NCBI GenBank assembly: GCA_946409475.1
Contig: CAMJWQ010000110.1
Location: 1 to 9,531 of the forward strand
Direction of reading: 5' to 3'
Source of the DNA: an uncultured Lachnospiraceae bacterium
GTDB lineage: Bacteria > Bacillota > Clostridia > Lachnospirales > Lachnospiraceae
Length of the DNA stretch: 9,531 bases
The notes below the pieces were generated by a model that saw nothing but the letters and a program-made list of their open reading frames with translations, did not search any database and had not been told where the DNA came from. Shown one piece after another: positions 1 to 6,528 of this stretch; positions within the stretch are counted from its first letter, which is position 1; every line of letters starts with the position of its first letter. A program made the translations under genes and the position numbers.

Positions 1-734
1 GTCTTTTGTTTGATACGGGGCAGAGCGGAAGCTTTATTCAAAATGCGGCTCATTTACATAAGAATCTGAATATCTTAGATTATATCGTTATCAGTCACGG
101 TCATTATGATCACAGCGGCGGATTTATGAAACTGCTGCAGGCTATAGAAAAGGTACCACCTGTTATTGTAGGGGCGGAATTTTTTAATTCCAAATATAAA
201 AAAACAAAAGATAAATTTAAATACATAGGTAATGCATTTGACGAGGAGCTTCTGCTCTGCGGTAAGATAGATTTGATTAAACTGGACCAGGATATCTTGT
301 ATATAACGGATAATATCATGCTCTTTCATAATTTTAACAATAAAACAGATTTTGAAAAGGGAAAGGATTCTTTTTATATAAAAAAGGGGGATGCTTATCT
401 GCCGGATGACTTTCAGGATGAAATCGTTCTGGGCATCAAAACGGAAAAGGGCCTGGTGGCAGTGATCGGATGCTCTCATGTAGGAGTGGTTACCATTTTA
501 CAAACAATCACAGAAAGAGTGAGGATGCCTGTTTTTGCAGTTGTGGGGGGGACCCATTTGATTGATGCGGATGAAATAAGATTAAAGAAGACGCTATGTG
601 CATTTAAAGACCTGGACCTTCAATTGATAGCCGTCTCCCATTGTACGGGAGAGGCAGGTATCCGATATTTCAGTAAGGAGTGTAAAGATAAATTTCTTTA
701 TAATAATACGGGGAATAGCATAGAGATTATTTGA
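1..734 (+). CDS. MBL-fold metallohydrolase (COG1237-like), 5' end outside window
   Basis: Reading frame is open from the first bases and ends at TGA 732-734; about 243 residues are visible. The N-terminus is missing, because the first readable residues LLFDTGQSG normally lie some 20-30 residues inside this family. The zinc-binding signature HGHYDHSGG follows about 30 residues on. Further family landmarks are GCSHVGV near residue 155, GGTHL near 182 and SHCTG near 213. These resemble the MBL proteins annotated as dihydropterin-ribofuranosyl-aminobenzene 5'-phosphate synthase-like (COG1237), soluble cytoplasmic metal-dependent hydrolases whose true substrate is mostly unknown. The neighbouring DUF134 gene fits the frequent pairing of these families near NifB/NifX-like and Mrp-like ATPase genes in anaerobes (general knowledge, not visible here). 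Superfamily is secure; substrate is not. Confidence 0.88.
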   Translation, partial: LLFDTGQSGSFIQNAAHLHKNLNILDYIVISHGHYDHSGGFMKLLQAIEKVPPVIVGAEFFNSKYKKTKDKFKYIGNAFDEELLLCGKIDLIKLDQDILYITDNIMLFHNFNNKTDFEKGKDSFYIKKGDAYLPDDFQDEIVLGIKTEKGLVAVIGCSHVGVVTILQTITERVRMPVFAVVGGTHLIDADEIRLKKTLCAFKDLDLQLIAVSHCTGEAGIRYFSKECKDKFLYNNTGNSIEII

Positions 735-748
735 GATAATTGTTTGTA

Positions 749-778
749 AAGACTGTTTTCATGCCTGAAGACAGTCTT
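749..778 (+). terminator. Weak terminator-like hairpin after the MBL gene
   Basis: Arms AAGACTGT (749-756) and ACAGTCTT (771-778) are perfectly complementary over 8 bp, and an inner TTC/GAA extends the stem beyond one mismatch. The hairpin lies 15 nt after the stop codon. The following AATTTGTATAAA is only weakly T-rich, so this is either a poor intrinsic terminator or a 3'-end stabilising hairpin. Confidence 0.5.
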
Positions 779-870
779 AATTTGTATAAAGATAAATATG
801 AGCCTGCATGGAGGCGTGTCAATTATCACAGACAGCGAAAACGGTGAGCCGCTGAAAAGAGTATGGTATA

Positions 871-899
871 TTGTCATATGTTCCATTATCAGTTACTAT
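871..899 (+). promoter_or_regulatory. Candidate sigma-70/sigma-A promoter for the DUF134 gene
   Basis: TTGTCA (871-876, 5 of 6 matches to TTGACA) is followed by a 17-bp spacer and TACTAT (894-899, 4 of 6 matches to TATAAT). A start near 906 would give a leader of about 50 nt before the ATG at 955. The placement is good but the -10 is imperfect, so it remains a prediction. Confidence 0.42.
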
Positions 900-954
900 T
901 GTATTAGTTACATGTAATGGCAGGACGATAAAGAATAGATTAAGGAGTAATTTT

Positions 955-1431
955 ATGGCAAGACCGACCAAATGGAGAAAAATAGAGCATATTCCCTCCA
1001 TACCTTATTTTATCCCTTCTGAAACGGAAGTGGAGGAATTATCAGAAAATATTTTAAAGCTGGAAGAACTGGAGGCGATAAGGCTGAAAGATTTAGAGGG
1101 CCTGGAGCAGGGGGAATGTGCGGAAAAAATGGAGGTATCCAGACCCACCTTTCAGCGCATTTTATTATCGGCAAGAGAAAAAGTGGCGGATTGCTTGATT
1201 AATGGGAAAATGATCCATATAGAAGGCGGAAATTTCACGCGAAATATCTGCTCAATTGCATGTCTGTCATGCGGGAAGGAATGGAAGGAAAGCTTTGAAA
1301 ATCTGGAGCTAATAAGAAACGGCCAATATATCTGTCCGGATTGCGGCTCTGAAAAAATTATCTGCAAGGATAAATGTAAAGGTAAATTCTGCCGTAAGAA
1401 TTGCCGGTGGCACAGAGGATTGGAAGAATGA
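955..1431 (+). CDS. DUF134 / UPF0251 family protein (HTH plus Cys-rich C-terminus)
   Basis: A 158-residue protein starting MARPTKWRKIEHIP. ATG 955 is chosen because TAAGGAG (941-947) sits 7 nt upstream and the MARP-K/W-R opening is typical of the family; the open frame reaches further back to 871 without a ribosome binding site. Residues ~37-82 (LEELEAIRLKDLEGL to REKVADCL) look like a sigma-70 region 4-like helix-turn-helix. The C-terminal part is cysteine-rich: CxxC pairs at C103/C106 and C127/C130, then C137, C141, C146 and C150, so it probably binds zinc or an Fe-S cluster. It is longer than the minimal DUF134 proteins (~100 residues) because of this tail. The family is predicted to be DNA-binding; its targets are not established. 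It lies 58 nt before the PRD regulator but shows no evident functional link to it. Confidence 0.85.
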   Translation: MARPTKWRKIEHIPSIPYFIPSETEVEELSENILKLEELEAIRLKDLEGLEQGECAEKMEVSRPTFQRILLSAREKVADCLINGKMIHIEGGNFTRNICSIACLSCGKEWKESFENLELIRNGQYICPDCGSEKIICKDKCKGKFCRKNCRWHRGLEE

Positions 1432-1452
1432 TTGTATTATTATTGATACAAT
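1431..1452. repeat. Inverted repeat before the PRD regulator gene
   Basis: ATTGTAT (1431-1437) and ATACAAT (1446-1452) are perfect 7-bp inverted arms separated by 8 bp, starting on the last base of the DUF134 stop codon. It lies 38 nt before the regulator start. It could be an operator or part of a small hairpin. There is no T-tract, so it is not a convincing terminator, and I see no clear sigma-A promoter in this 58-nt gap. The regulator may therefore be transcribed from upstream or from a non-consensus promoter. Confidence 0.3.
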
Positions 1453-1489
1453 GAAACAGGGGAGAGCAAAAATGTGAGGAAGGATATTC

Positions 1490-3457
1490 ATGGATATTAT
1501 AAGTGAGAAGGTCATACGAAGTATTGTAGATGTAGAGGGCTACATAACGGCAAATTCATTGGCAGACTTAACGGGTATTTCTGCCAGTAATATTAAGCAT
1601 AATTTATCACAGGTGAAGCAGGAGCTTGAAAAATTCCATGTGACATTACAGAGCATTCCGAAAAAGGGATTTTATTTGGATGCGACGCAGGAACAAAGGC
1701 AGGAAATCATTCAGGCTTTAGATGAAGAAGTCAGCAGAACTTCGGAATTTTATACTTATCGAAAAGAATATATACTGGAAACACTCTTTTTGTACCGGGC
1801 CAATTATACCATCCAATTATTTGCGGATGAGTTGGCAGTCAGCAGAAATACCATCCAAAAGGATTTGGTACAGATTGACAGGGAATTAAAAAAATTTCAT
1901 GTCAAGATAAAACGGGTCAGAAATCAGGGGATTATTCTGGAAGGAAATGAATTTAACATTCGCCAGTCAATGATTGAGTGCAATAATTCAAAATATTGGA
2001 ATTGGAATAAAGATATCCTTCTGGAGGATACGGGGGGAATGGATAAGAGAATAAGCAAGAAGGCCTACACGTACCTGTCCAATACCTATTCCGGAAAGGA
2101 TCTGGCTGTCATTCAACAGCAGCTGCGGCAGGGAGAGCAGATACTGGGCATCCAATTTGTGGATATCTCTTTTGGCAGATTATTGGAATACCTTGCCATA
2201 ACCCTGGAAAGAGTAAGATTAGGAAATAAAATTCAAAAAATAGTCCGTCAGGAAGAAATGGTCTATATCAGCAGTGAGTATCTCCAGGTTGCGGAAAAAA
2301 TCGTAAATCAGATTCTTCCTGCCAATAAAAAAGGGTACACTGCGGAGGCACAGTACCTGGCAGCCAGGTTGTTTGTGGCATCTACCTGCAACGATACGGA
2401 GGTGCAGAGCAATGATGATTTTAAGGAAACCGTTATTGATTTCTTATTGGGTATCGAGGAGATTATCGGAACAAAAGTATTAAGCATAGATGAAGAATTG
2501 ATCAAAGAATTAAGTATTGCTTTTATGCGTGTTAAAATTCGTGAAGCTTTTCAAATTTTGGATTGGAGTGAATTGTACAGGGATATACAGAAGCAGCTTT
2601 CCCCACTGTATGGCATTTGTATGACCAATCTTAATGAAGTGGAAAACAGAATCGGATGCCGATTCAGACAAGATGATGTGGCCTGGATCGTATTATTGAT
2701 TCACAATTGTATCAGTGATATAAAAAATAGAATACCGGCTGTTTTGGTGCATGGAACAAACCGCCACACAGCACTTTATCAAAAAGTAAAAATTGAGGAA
2801 ACCATACCGAAATTAAATATTATTAAAAATATTTATTTTAAGGATTTCGATCCCAAGTTGGCAGGGGATGCACTTGTTATCGCTACCGTACCCTTTAAAG
2901 ATGATGCGGATACGGTAATTGAGATTACAAAACATATTAGTAAAAAGGATATGGATTGTATTCAAAAGGGAATAGATAATATGGAATGGAGGTATCAGGT
3001 TAAATTACTGCAGGAAATTGTTGAGGAGGTTTTTTCAGAGAGCTTAATTATCCCGGATTTACAGGCACCGACAAAAGAAGATGCCATATATAAAATGGCG
3101 GAGCTTTTAAAAGCGGAAGGAAGCGTAGAGGACGGGTATTGCGGCAGAGTTCTTGAGCGTGAAAAATTCTGCCCGACTTCAATAGGAAATGAAATTGCCG
3201 TACCTCATCATTACCAGGAATACGTTATTAAGAACCGGATTGTGATAGCGAAGGTCAGACACCGCATAAGATGGAATCAGGATGAAAGGGTAAAATTAAT
3301 ATTTTTAATTGCCATCAAGTATAAGGAGCCGTTAAAGGTAAAAGTATTATTTCACTTTATGTATGAATTAATGGAGAACCATGAGCTATTGCAGCAAATG
3401 AAATCGGCTGAAACAAATACGCAAATTTATGAGTACATTACAAGAATAAAGTCTTAA
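1490..3457 (+). CDS. PRD-domain PTS-linked transcriptional regulator (MtlR/LicR/ManR-like) with EIIA domain
   Basis: A 655-residue transcription regulator; GAGGAAGG (1476-1483) lies 6 nt before the ATG. Domains in order: winged HTH (~5-65; LADLTGISASNIKHNLSQV), second HTH (~93-155; FADELAVSRNTIQKDL), PRD1 (~205-300), PRD2 (~315-412), EIIB-like domain (~416-500), and mannitol/fructose-type EIIA (~517-655; SIGNEIAVPHHYQ, predicted phospho-His H573). Order and length match the MtlR/LicR/ManR activators, which read PTS state by phosphorylation of PRD, EIIB and EIIA sites. By my alignment the usual PRD histidines are replaced (Y234, R293, E340; the second PRD2 position unclear with H405 nearby), and the EIIB phospho-Cys position holds H421. 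It probably activates the aldolase and PTS units downstream. It is not a BglG RNA-binding antiterminator, since it has two HTH domains instead of a CAT domain. Confidence 0.92.
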   Translation: MDIISEKVIRSIVDVEGYITANSLADLTGISASNIKHNLSQVKQELEKFHVTLQSIPKKGFYLDATQEQRQEIIQALDEEVSRTSEFYTYRKEYILETLFLYRANYTIQLFADELAVSRNTIQKDLVQIDRELKKFHVKIKRVRNQGIILEGNEFNIRQSMIECNNSKYWNWNKDILLEDTGGMDKRISKKAYTYLSNTYSGKDLAVIQQQLRQGEQILGIQFVDISFGRLLEYLAITLERVRLGNKIQKIVRQEEMVYISSEYLQVAEKIVNQILPANKKGYTAEAQYLAARLFVASTCNDTEVQSNDDFKETVIDFLLGIEEIIGTKVLSIDEELIKELSIAFMRVKIREAFQILDWSELYRDIQKQLSPLYGICMTNLNEVENRIGCRFRQDDVAWIVLLIHNCISDIKNRIPAVLVHGTNRHTALYQKVKIEETIPKLNIIKNIYFKDFDPKLAGDALVIATVPFKDDADTVIEITKHISKKDMDCIQKGIDNMEWRYQVKLLQEIVEEVFSESLIIPDLQAPTKEDAIYKMAELLKAEGSVEDGYCGRVLEREKFCPTSIGNEIAVPHHYQEYVIKNRIVIAKVRHRIRWNQDERVKLIFLIAIKYKEPLKVKVLFHFMYELMENHELLQQMKSAETNTQIYEYITRIKS

Positions 3458-3499
3458 TATTGCTTATTGATAGCCAGTACACTAGTAAAATTTTAAAAG

Positions 3500-3546
3500 C
3501 ATTTTAACAGTATTAACAGCTGTTAAAGTGTTTTTTTTTGTTTTTT
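3500..3546 (+). terminator. Strong intrinsic terminator after the PRD regulator
   Basis: An 11-bp stem pairs CATTTTAACAG (3500-3510) with CTGTTAAAGTG (3520-3530) with one G-U pair and a 9-nt loop. It is followed by nine T, one G and six T (3531-3546). The loop contains a second copy of TTAACAG (3513-3519), so TTAACAGCTGTTAA (3513-3526) is itself palindromic and could form a competing small hairpin. This separates the regulator from the aldolase unit. Confidence 0.9.
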
Positions 3547-3592
3547 AGGAGGAAATTGAAAATAATAAACTCAATTATTGCCCGAATTAAGA

Positions 3593-3663
3593 AAATACTG
3601 TGCAAAATATGGAATTATGGTGTATATACTTATGTTTTCAAATTCGTTATGATGAATATAAGA
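3593..3663 (+). promoter_or_regulatory. Candidate activator site and promoter for the aldolase unit
   Basis: AAATACTGTGCAAAAT (3593-3608) closely matches AAATAAGGTGCAAAAA upstream of the PTS genes (8790-8805). In both places ATATAAGA (3656-3663; 8853-8860) begins exactly 56 bp after the G of GTGCAAAA. Here TATAAG (3657-3662) is a 5-of-6 -10 box, and TTTTCA (3635-3640, 4 of 6) sits 16 bp upstream as a weak -35. Transcription would start near 3669. An alternative -10, TATACT (3625-3630), exists without a good -35. A weak -35 plus a repeated upstream element fits an activator-dependent promoter; the adjacent PRD regulator is the obvious candidate (inference). Confidence 0.5.
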
Positions 3664-3696
3664 AGTAAATCAATAGATTTTCTATACAATTTTACT
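3664..3696 (+). promoter_or_regulatory. Interrupted inverted repeat in the aldolase leader, next to the ribosome binding site
   Basis: AGTAAA (3664-3669) pairs with TTTACT (3691-3696), and inside them ATAGA (3673-3677) pairs with TCTAT (3681-3685) around a TTT loop. Unpaired stretches of 3 and 5 nt lie between the two stems. The structure ends directly against the AAAAGGAGG ribosome binding site (3697-3705). It may be a leader hairpin affecting translation or mRNA stability, or a protein-binding dyad. It is AT-rich, so chance is possible. Confidence 0.3.
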
Positions 3697-3712
3697 AAAA
3701 GGAGGATGTAAT

Positions 3713-4591
3713 ATGTTAGTTAACATGAAAGAAATTTTAGCAATAGCGGAAAGGGAACAGTATGCCATTCCCTGCATTAACACGCCAAATGTAGAAACCA
3801 TCCGCGCCGTTATCGGAGCTGCGGAGGAATTAAATACACCGGTTATTATAGACCATGCTCAGGTACATGATTCCCTGATACCTATTGAAAGAATTGGGCC
3901 TGAGATGATGAAATATGCTAAAGAGGCATCCGTTCCCGTATGTGTGCATTTAGATCATGGAAGTGATTATGAATTCGTATTAAGAGCAATCCGGGTCGGA
4001 TTTCCTTCCATTATGTATGATTGCAGTGCATTACCCTTTGAGGAAAATGTTTCCAGGGTGAAAAAATTTGTTCAGATAGCACATGCGGCCGGAATTACCG
4101 TGGAAGCAGAGCTTGGCGTAATGGCATCCACAGAGGAAGACAGTCACGGGGATGCGGAAAGCAGAGTACTGACTAATGAAGATATTAAGAAATTTTTCAC
4201 AGATCCGGAGGAAGCAAGAGCGTTTGCAGAAGAAACAGGGTGCGATGCGCTGGCAGTTTGCTTTGGAACCATGCATGGAATCTATGCGGAACCGCCTGTT
4301 CTGGATATTGAAAGAGTAAAAGCGATCCGGGGTGCGATGCCGAAGGAATGCCGTGTGGTTATGCATGGCGCTTCGGGAGTGGAATTCTCGCAGGTACAGG
4401 ATGCCATAACGGCCGGATGCTCAAAAGTGAATTACTATTCTTATATGGCAAAAGCCACTACAAAATTTGTTGCGGACAGAGTGGCGGAAACAAAGGGTAA
4501 AATTCCATATCATGAATTACAGGAAGAAGCTTACAGGTTTATGAAGGAATATGCGAAAGATGTACTGAAGGCTTTTAAGAACGGAAAATAA
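3713..4591 (+). CDS. Class II ketose-bisphosphate aldolase (FBA_II family), divergent phosphate site
   Basis: A 292-residue soluble zinc aldolase of the GatY/KbaY/FbaA superfamily, which reversibly splits ketose (bis)phosphates into DHAP and an aldehyde. AAAAGGAGG (3697-3705) lies 7 nt before the ATG. Visible signatures are VHLDHGSDYEF (catalytic D81, zinc H82), YDCSALPFEEN (residues 102-112), VEAELG (130-135), GTMHG (zinc H188), MHGASG (zinc H218) and KVN (N240). The zinc and catalytic residues are intact. Three usually conserved stretches differ: G-S-H in the S-x-M-x-D-G-S-H motif is C-S-A, the phosphate loop GGSG/GGTG is GASG, and the usual NIDTD after KI is NYYSY. The fold and chemistry are therefore secure, but the donor phosphate contacts look altered and the substrate is open. 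It is the first gene of the catabolic unit, with the cupin gene 62 nt downstream. Confidence 0.9.
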   Translation: MLVNMKEILAIAEREQYAIPCINTPNVETIRAVIGAAEELNTPVIIDHAQVHDSLIPIERIGPEMMKYAKEASVPVCVHLDHGSDYEFVLRAIRVGFPSIMYDCSALPFEENVSRVKKFVQIAHAAGITVEAELGVMASTEEDSHGDAESRVLTNEDIKKFFTDPEEARAFAEETGCDALAVCFGTMHGIYAEPPVLDIERVKAIRGAMPKECRVVMHGASGVEFSQVQDAITAGCSKVNYYSYMAKATTKFVADRVAETKGKIPYHELQEEAYRFMKEYAKDVLKAFKNGK

Positions 4592-4653
4592 AAACTGGAA
4601 GCTTTGTAATTATAATAATTCAACAATAATTTAATTTAAAAAGGAGATTTTAT

Positions 4654-5571
4654 ATGGCAAAATTAGTAGATATTTTAGAAAAATTCCCGTTTCCACCGAA
4701 TGATAAGAAGCCCATGCTGATTCGGAAACAGGACTATTCCACTGCTTTATATCCGCCAAATGACGCATTTACATCTGACAATACCTTTACCATAGTGACG
4801 ACCGATACCTTTATGCTTGGCATTTATGAATTGTGTCCGGGCGGTGTATTTTTACCATTAGACATACATCCGGGTGACGAAACCTATTACATACTTGACG
4901 GACCCGTAGTGCAAAGAAGCGGTAACGGTCAATTTGCCTATCTGGAGAGCGGCGAAGGCCTCTGGATGCCGGAAGGAGCCTGGCATTGCTGTCATAACTT
5001 TTCCGATAAAAAGGCAAGAATCCTTTACTTTATAACACCAAAGGCATGGAGTGAGGAAATTCCGCCTGCCGTAATTCCGACAGATGAAGAAACCAAGTTT
5101 TATAAAGGACCGAATAATGCTGCACTTCCCAACATGAAAGGTAAAATTCACGATATTTCCAGACAGGGCTGCACGGACGATATCGGATGCTGGCCTCCGG
5201 TGGATTATAAAGAAGCGAGAGAAACAGGTGCGGTATATGGTATTCGGGATTTCGAAAAATTAAACAATATCCACGGAACTAAGCATCCGATGCTGATGAG
5301 ATTTATCTCCAGTAACGATTATGGACATTTTGGTGAATTCATTCTCCCGGCAGGCGGATACGGTCCCCGTTGTTCCGATCCGGATGTTCACAGGGGAGAT
5401 GCGGCACTTTATTGTATAGACGGGCCGGTAACCGTTAACCTGACTGACCTGCAGGAAAGCTTCGTATTAAATCCGGAAGATTCCTTCTTCCTGCCGGCAG
5501 GAACCAAATACCAGCTGGTTAATTTTGAAAACAAACCAATTAAGGCAGTCTTCGCTATTACGGAATTATAA
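4654..5571 (+). CDS. Two-domain cupin protein, possible sugar isomerase, function unknown
   Basis: A 305-residue protein; AAGGAG (4641-4646) is 7 nt before the ATG. It has two cupin-like halves. The first half carries DIHPGDETYYILDG (residues 70-83) and GLWMPEGAWHCCHNF (102-116), so H72, E76 and H111 (possibly H114) could bind a metal. The second half carries DVHRGDAALYCIDG (244-257) and EDSFFLPAGTKYQLVNF (275-291). There the usual Glu is A250 and the motif-2 His is Y286, so the second metal site looks lost. Bicupins in sugar operons include isomerases, epimerases and sugar-acid enzymes; an isomerase or mutarotase-like role fits the neighbours, but I cannot assign a reaction. There is no signal peptide or membrane segment. 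It is followed 29 nt later by an intrinsic terminator. Confidence 0.75.
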   Translation: MAKLVDILEKFPFPPNDKKPMLIRKQDYSTALYPPNDAFTSDNTFTIVTTDTFMLGIYELCPGGVFLPLDIHPGDETYYILDGPVVQRSGNGQFAYLESGEGLWMPEGAWHCCHNFSDKKARILYFITPKAWSEEIPPAVIPTDEETKFYKGPNNAALPNMKGKIHDISRQGCTDDIGCWPPVDYKEARETGAVYGIRDFEKLNNIHGTKHPMLMRFISSNDYGHFGEFILPAGGYGPRCSDPDVHRGDAALYCIDGPVTVNLTDLQESFVLNPEDSFFLPAGTKYQLVNFENKPIKAVFAITEL

Positions 5572-5600
5572 GAATGAGTCATGTAATGCTAAGATAAACG

Positions 5601-5632
5601 AGGTTTTTCGCTAATTAGCGGAAAACCTTTTT
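5601..5632 (+). terminator. Intrinsic terminator inside the catabolic gene cluster
   Basis: AGGTTTTTCGCT (5601-5612) pairs with AGCGGAAAACCT (5617-5628): 12 bp with one T-G pair around an AATT loop, followed by TTTT and CAATATTT. It lies between the cupin gene and the epimerase gene, whose ATG is only 26 nt beyond it. I see no convincing promoter between the hairpin and that gene, so it probably works as a partial terminator or attenuator lowering expression of the four downstream genes. A weak -10-like TGTAAT (5582-5587) just upstream might start an independent transcript with this hairpin in its leader. Confidence 0.8.
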
Positions 5633-5658
5633 CAATATTTGCAGAGAGGTGGAAGAGT

Positions 5659-6516
5659 ATGTATTTTAAATTTGGAGTAGATAGCTTTATCTGGACGGAA
5701 AGCTTCAGTGAAAAAGATTTATGGATCATAGCGAAGGCAAAAGATATCGGATTTGAAGTAATCGATTTTGCTATTTCCAATCCCTATACATTTCCGGCAG
5801 AGCCGGTAAGGAGAGAATTAAAGAGGACTGCTATGGATTGCGTTTGCACCACTACCTTAACAGCAGATACGAATCCCATATCGCCGGATCCCTCCATTAG
5901 AAAAGCAGGTGTGGATGCCATGAAGAAGTGTGTGGACATCTGTAATTATTTACATTCGCCGATTCTTGGAGGAGTCAATTATGCGGGCTGGGGTTATATT
6001 ACCGGGAAACCCCGTACGGAACAGGAGTGGCAATGGGGAGTGGAGTGTATGCGAGAAGTGGGTGAGTATGCGAAAGCGGCCGGTAATGTTACCATTTGTG
6101 TGGAGTGCGTAAATCGTTTTGAGACCTTTTTCTTAAATACGGCAGAGGATGCGGTCACATTCTGTAAGGATGTGGGAACGGGTAATATAAAGGTTCACTT
6201 AGACTGCTTTCATATGATACGTGAAGAAAAAAGCTTTGCAGGAGCAGTAAAAACCTGCGGTAAAGAATACTTGGGTTACATACATGTAAATGAAAACGAC
6301 AGGGGAATTCCGGGAACGGGACTGGTTCCTTTTAAGGAATTTTTTAAAGCCGTATCCGAAGTGGGTTATGATGGTCCCCTTGTTATTGAATCCTTTGACC
6401 CAAGCTTTGAAGAACTGGCCGGTAACTGCGCTATCTGGCGTAAATTTGCAGAGACGGGTGAAGAGCTTGCCATAGAAGGATTAAGAAATTTAAAAGCCAT
6501 TGCCGGCGCTTTATAG
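5659..6516 (+). CDS. TIM-barrel sugar (phosphate) epimerase, ketose 3-epimerase-like
   Basis: A 285-residue protein of the xylose isomerase-like TIM-barrel superfamily, starting at ATG 5659 after GAGAGGTGG (5643-5651). Four predicted metal ligands are in the order and spacing of D-psicose/D-tagatose 3-epimerases: E149 (VECVNRFETFFLNT), D182 (VHLDCFHMIREE), H209 (YIHVNENDRG) and E244 (LVIESFD). Residues matching the substrate-binding set are also present: E155, H185 and R215. Such enzymes move the C3 configuration or the carbonyl position of ketoses using Mn or Mg; relatives include allulose-6-phosphate 3-epimerase and L-erythrulose-phosphate isomerase. A phosphorylated substrate is plausible because the PTS lies downstream. 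The stop codon overlaps the AGGAGG of the next gene with a 12-nt gap, indicating translational coupling to the RpiB-like isomerase. Family secure, substrate unknown. Confidence 0.87.
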   Translation: MYFKFGVDSFIWTESFSEKDLWIIAKAKDIGFEVIDFAISNPYTFPAEPVRRELKRTAMDCVCTTTLTADTNPISPDPSIRKAGVDAMKKCVDICNYLHSPILGGVNYAGWGYITGKPRTEQEWQWGVECMREVGEYAKAAGNVTICVECVNRFETFFLNTAEDAVTFCKDVGTGNIKVHLDCFHMIREEKSFAGAVKTCGKEYLGYIHVNENDRGIPGTGLVPFKEFFKAVSEVGYDGPLVIESFDPSFEELAGNCAIWRKFAETGEELAIEGLRNLKAIAGAL

Positions 6517-6528
6517 GAGGTAGTTGAG

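Noticed and set aside
75..479. Long open frames on the minus strand opposite the MBL gene
   Set aside because: They are antisense to a well-supported coding region and have no ribosome binding site or recognisable domains. The same holds for the other minus-strand frames in the window.
871..954. N-terminal extension of the DUF134 protein back to 871
   Set aside because: Codons before ATG 955 have no family similarity, and the region contains the candidate promoter. The good ribosome binding site lies at 941-947.
1490..3457. BglG/SacY-type RNA antiterminator for the regulator
   Set aside because: The N-terminus has two helix-turn-helix domains and no CAT RNA-binding domain, and I found no ribonucleic antiterminator-like sequence overlapping a terminator before the target genes.
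4608..4620. AATTAT/ATAATT inverted repeat between the aldolase and cupin genes
   Set aside because: Purely A/T with a 1-nt centre in an AT-rich spacer, and no T-tract. Expected by chance.
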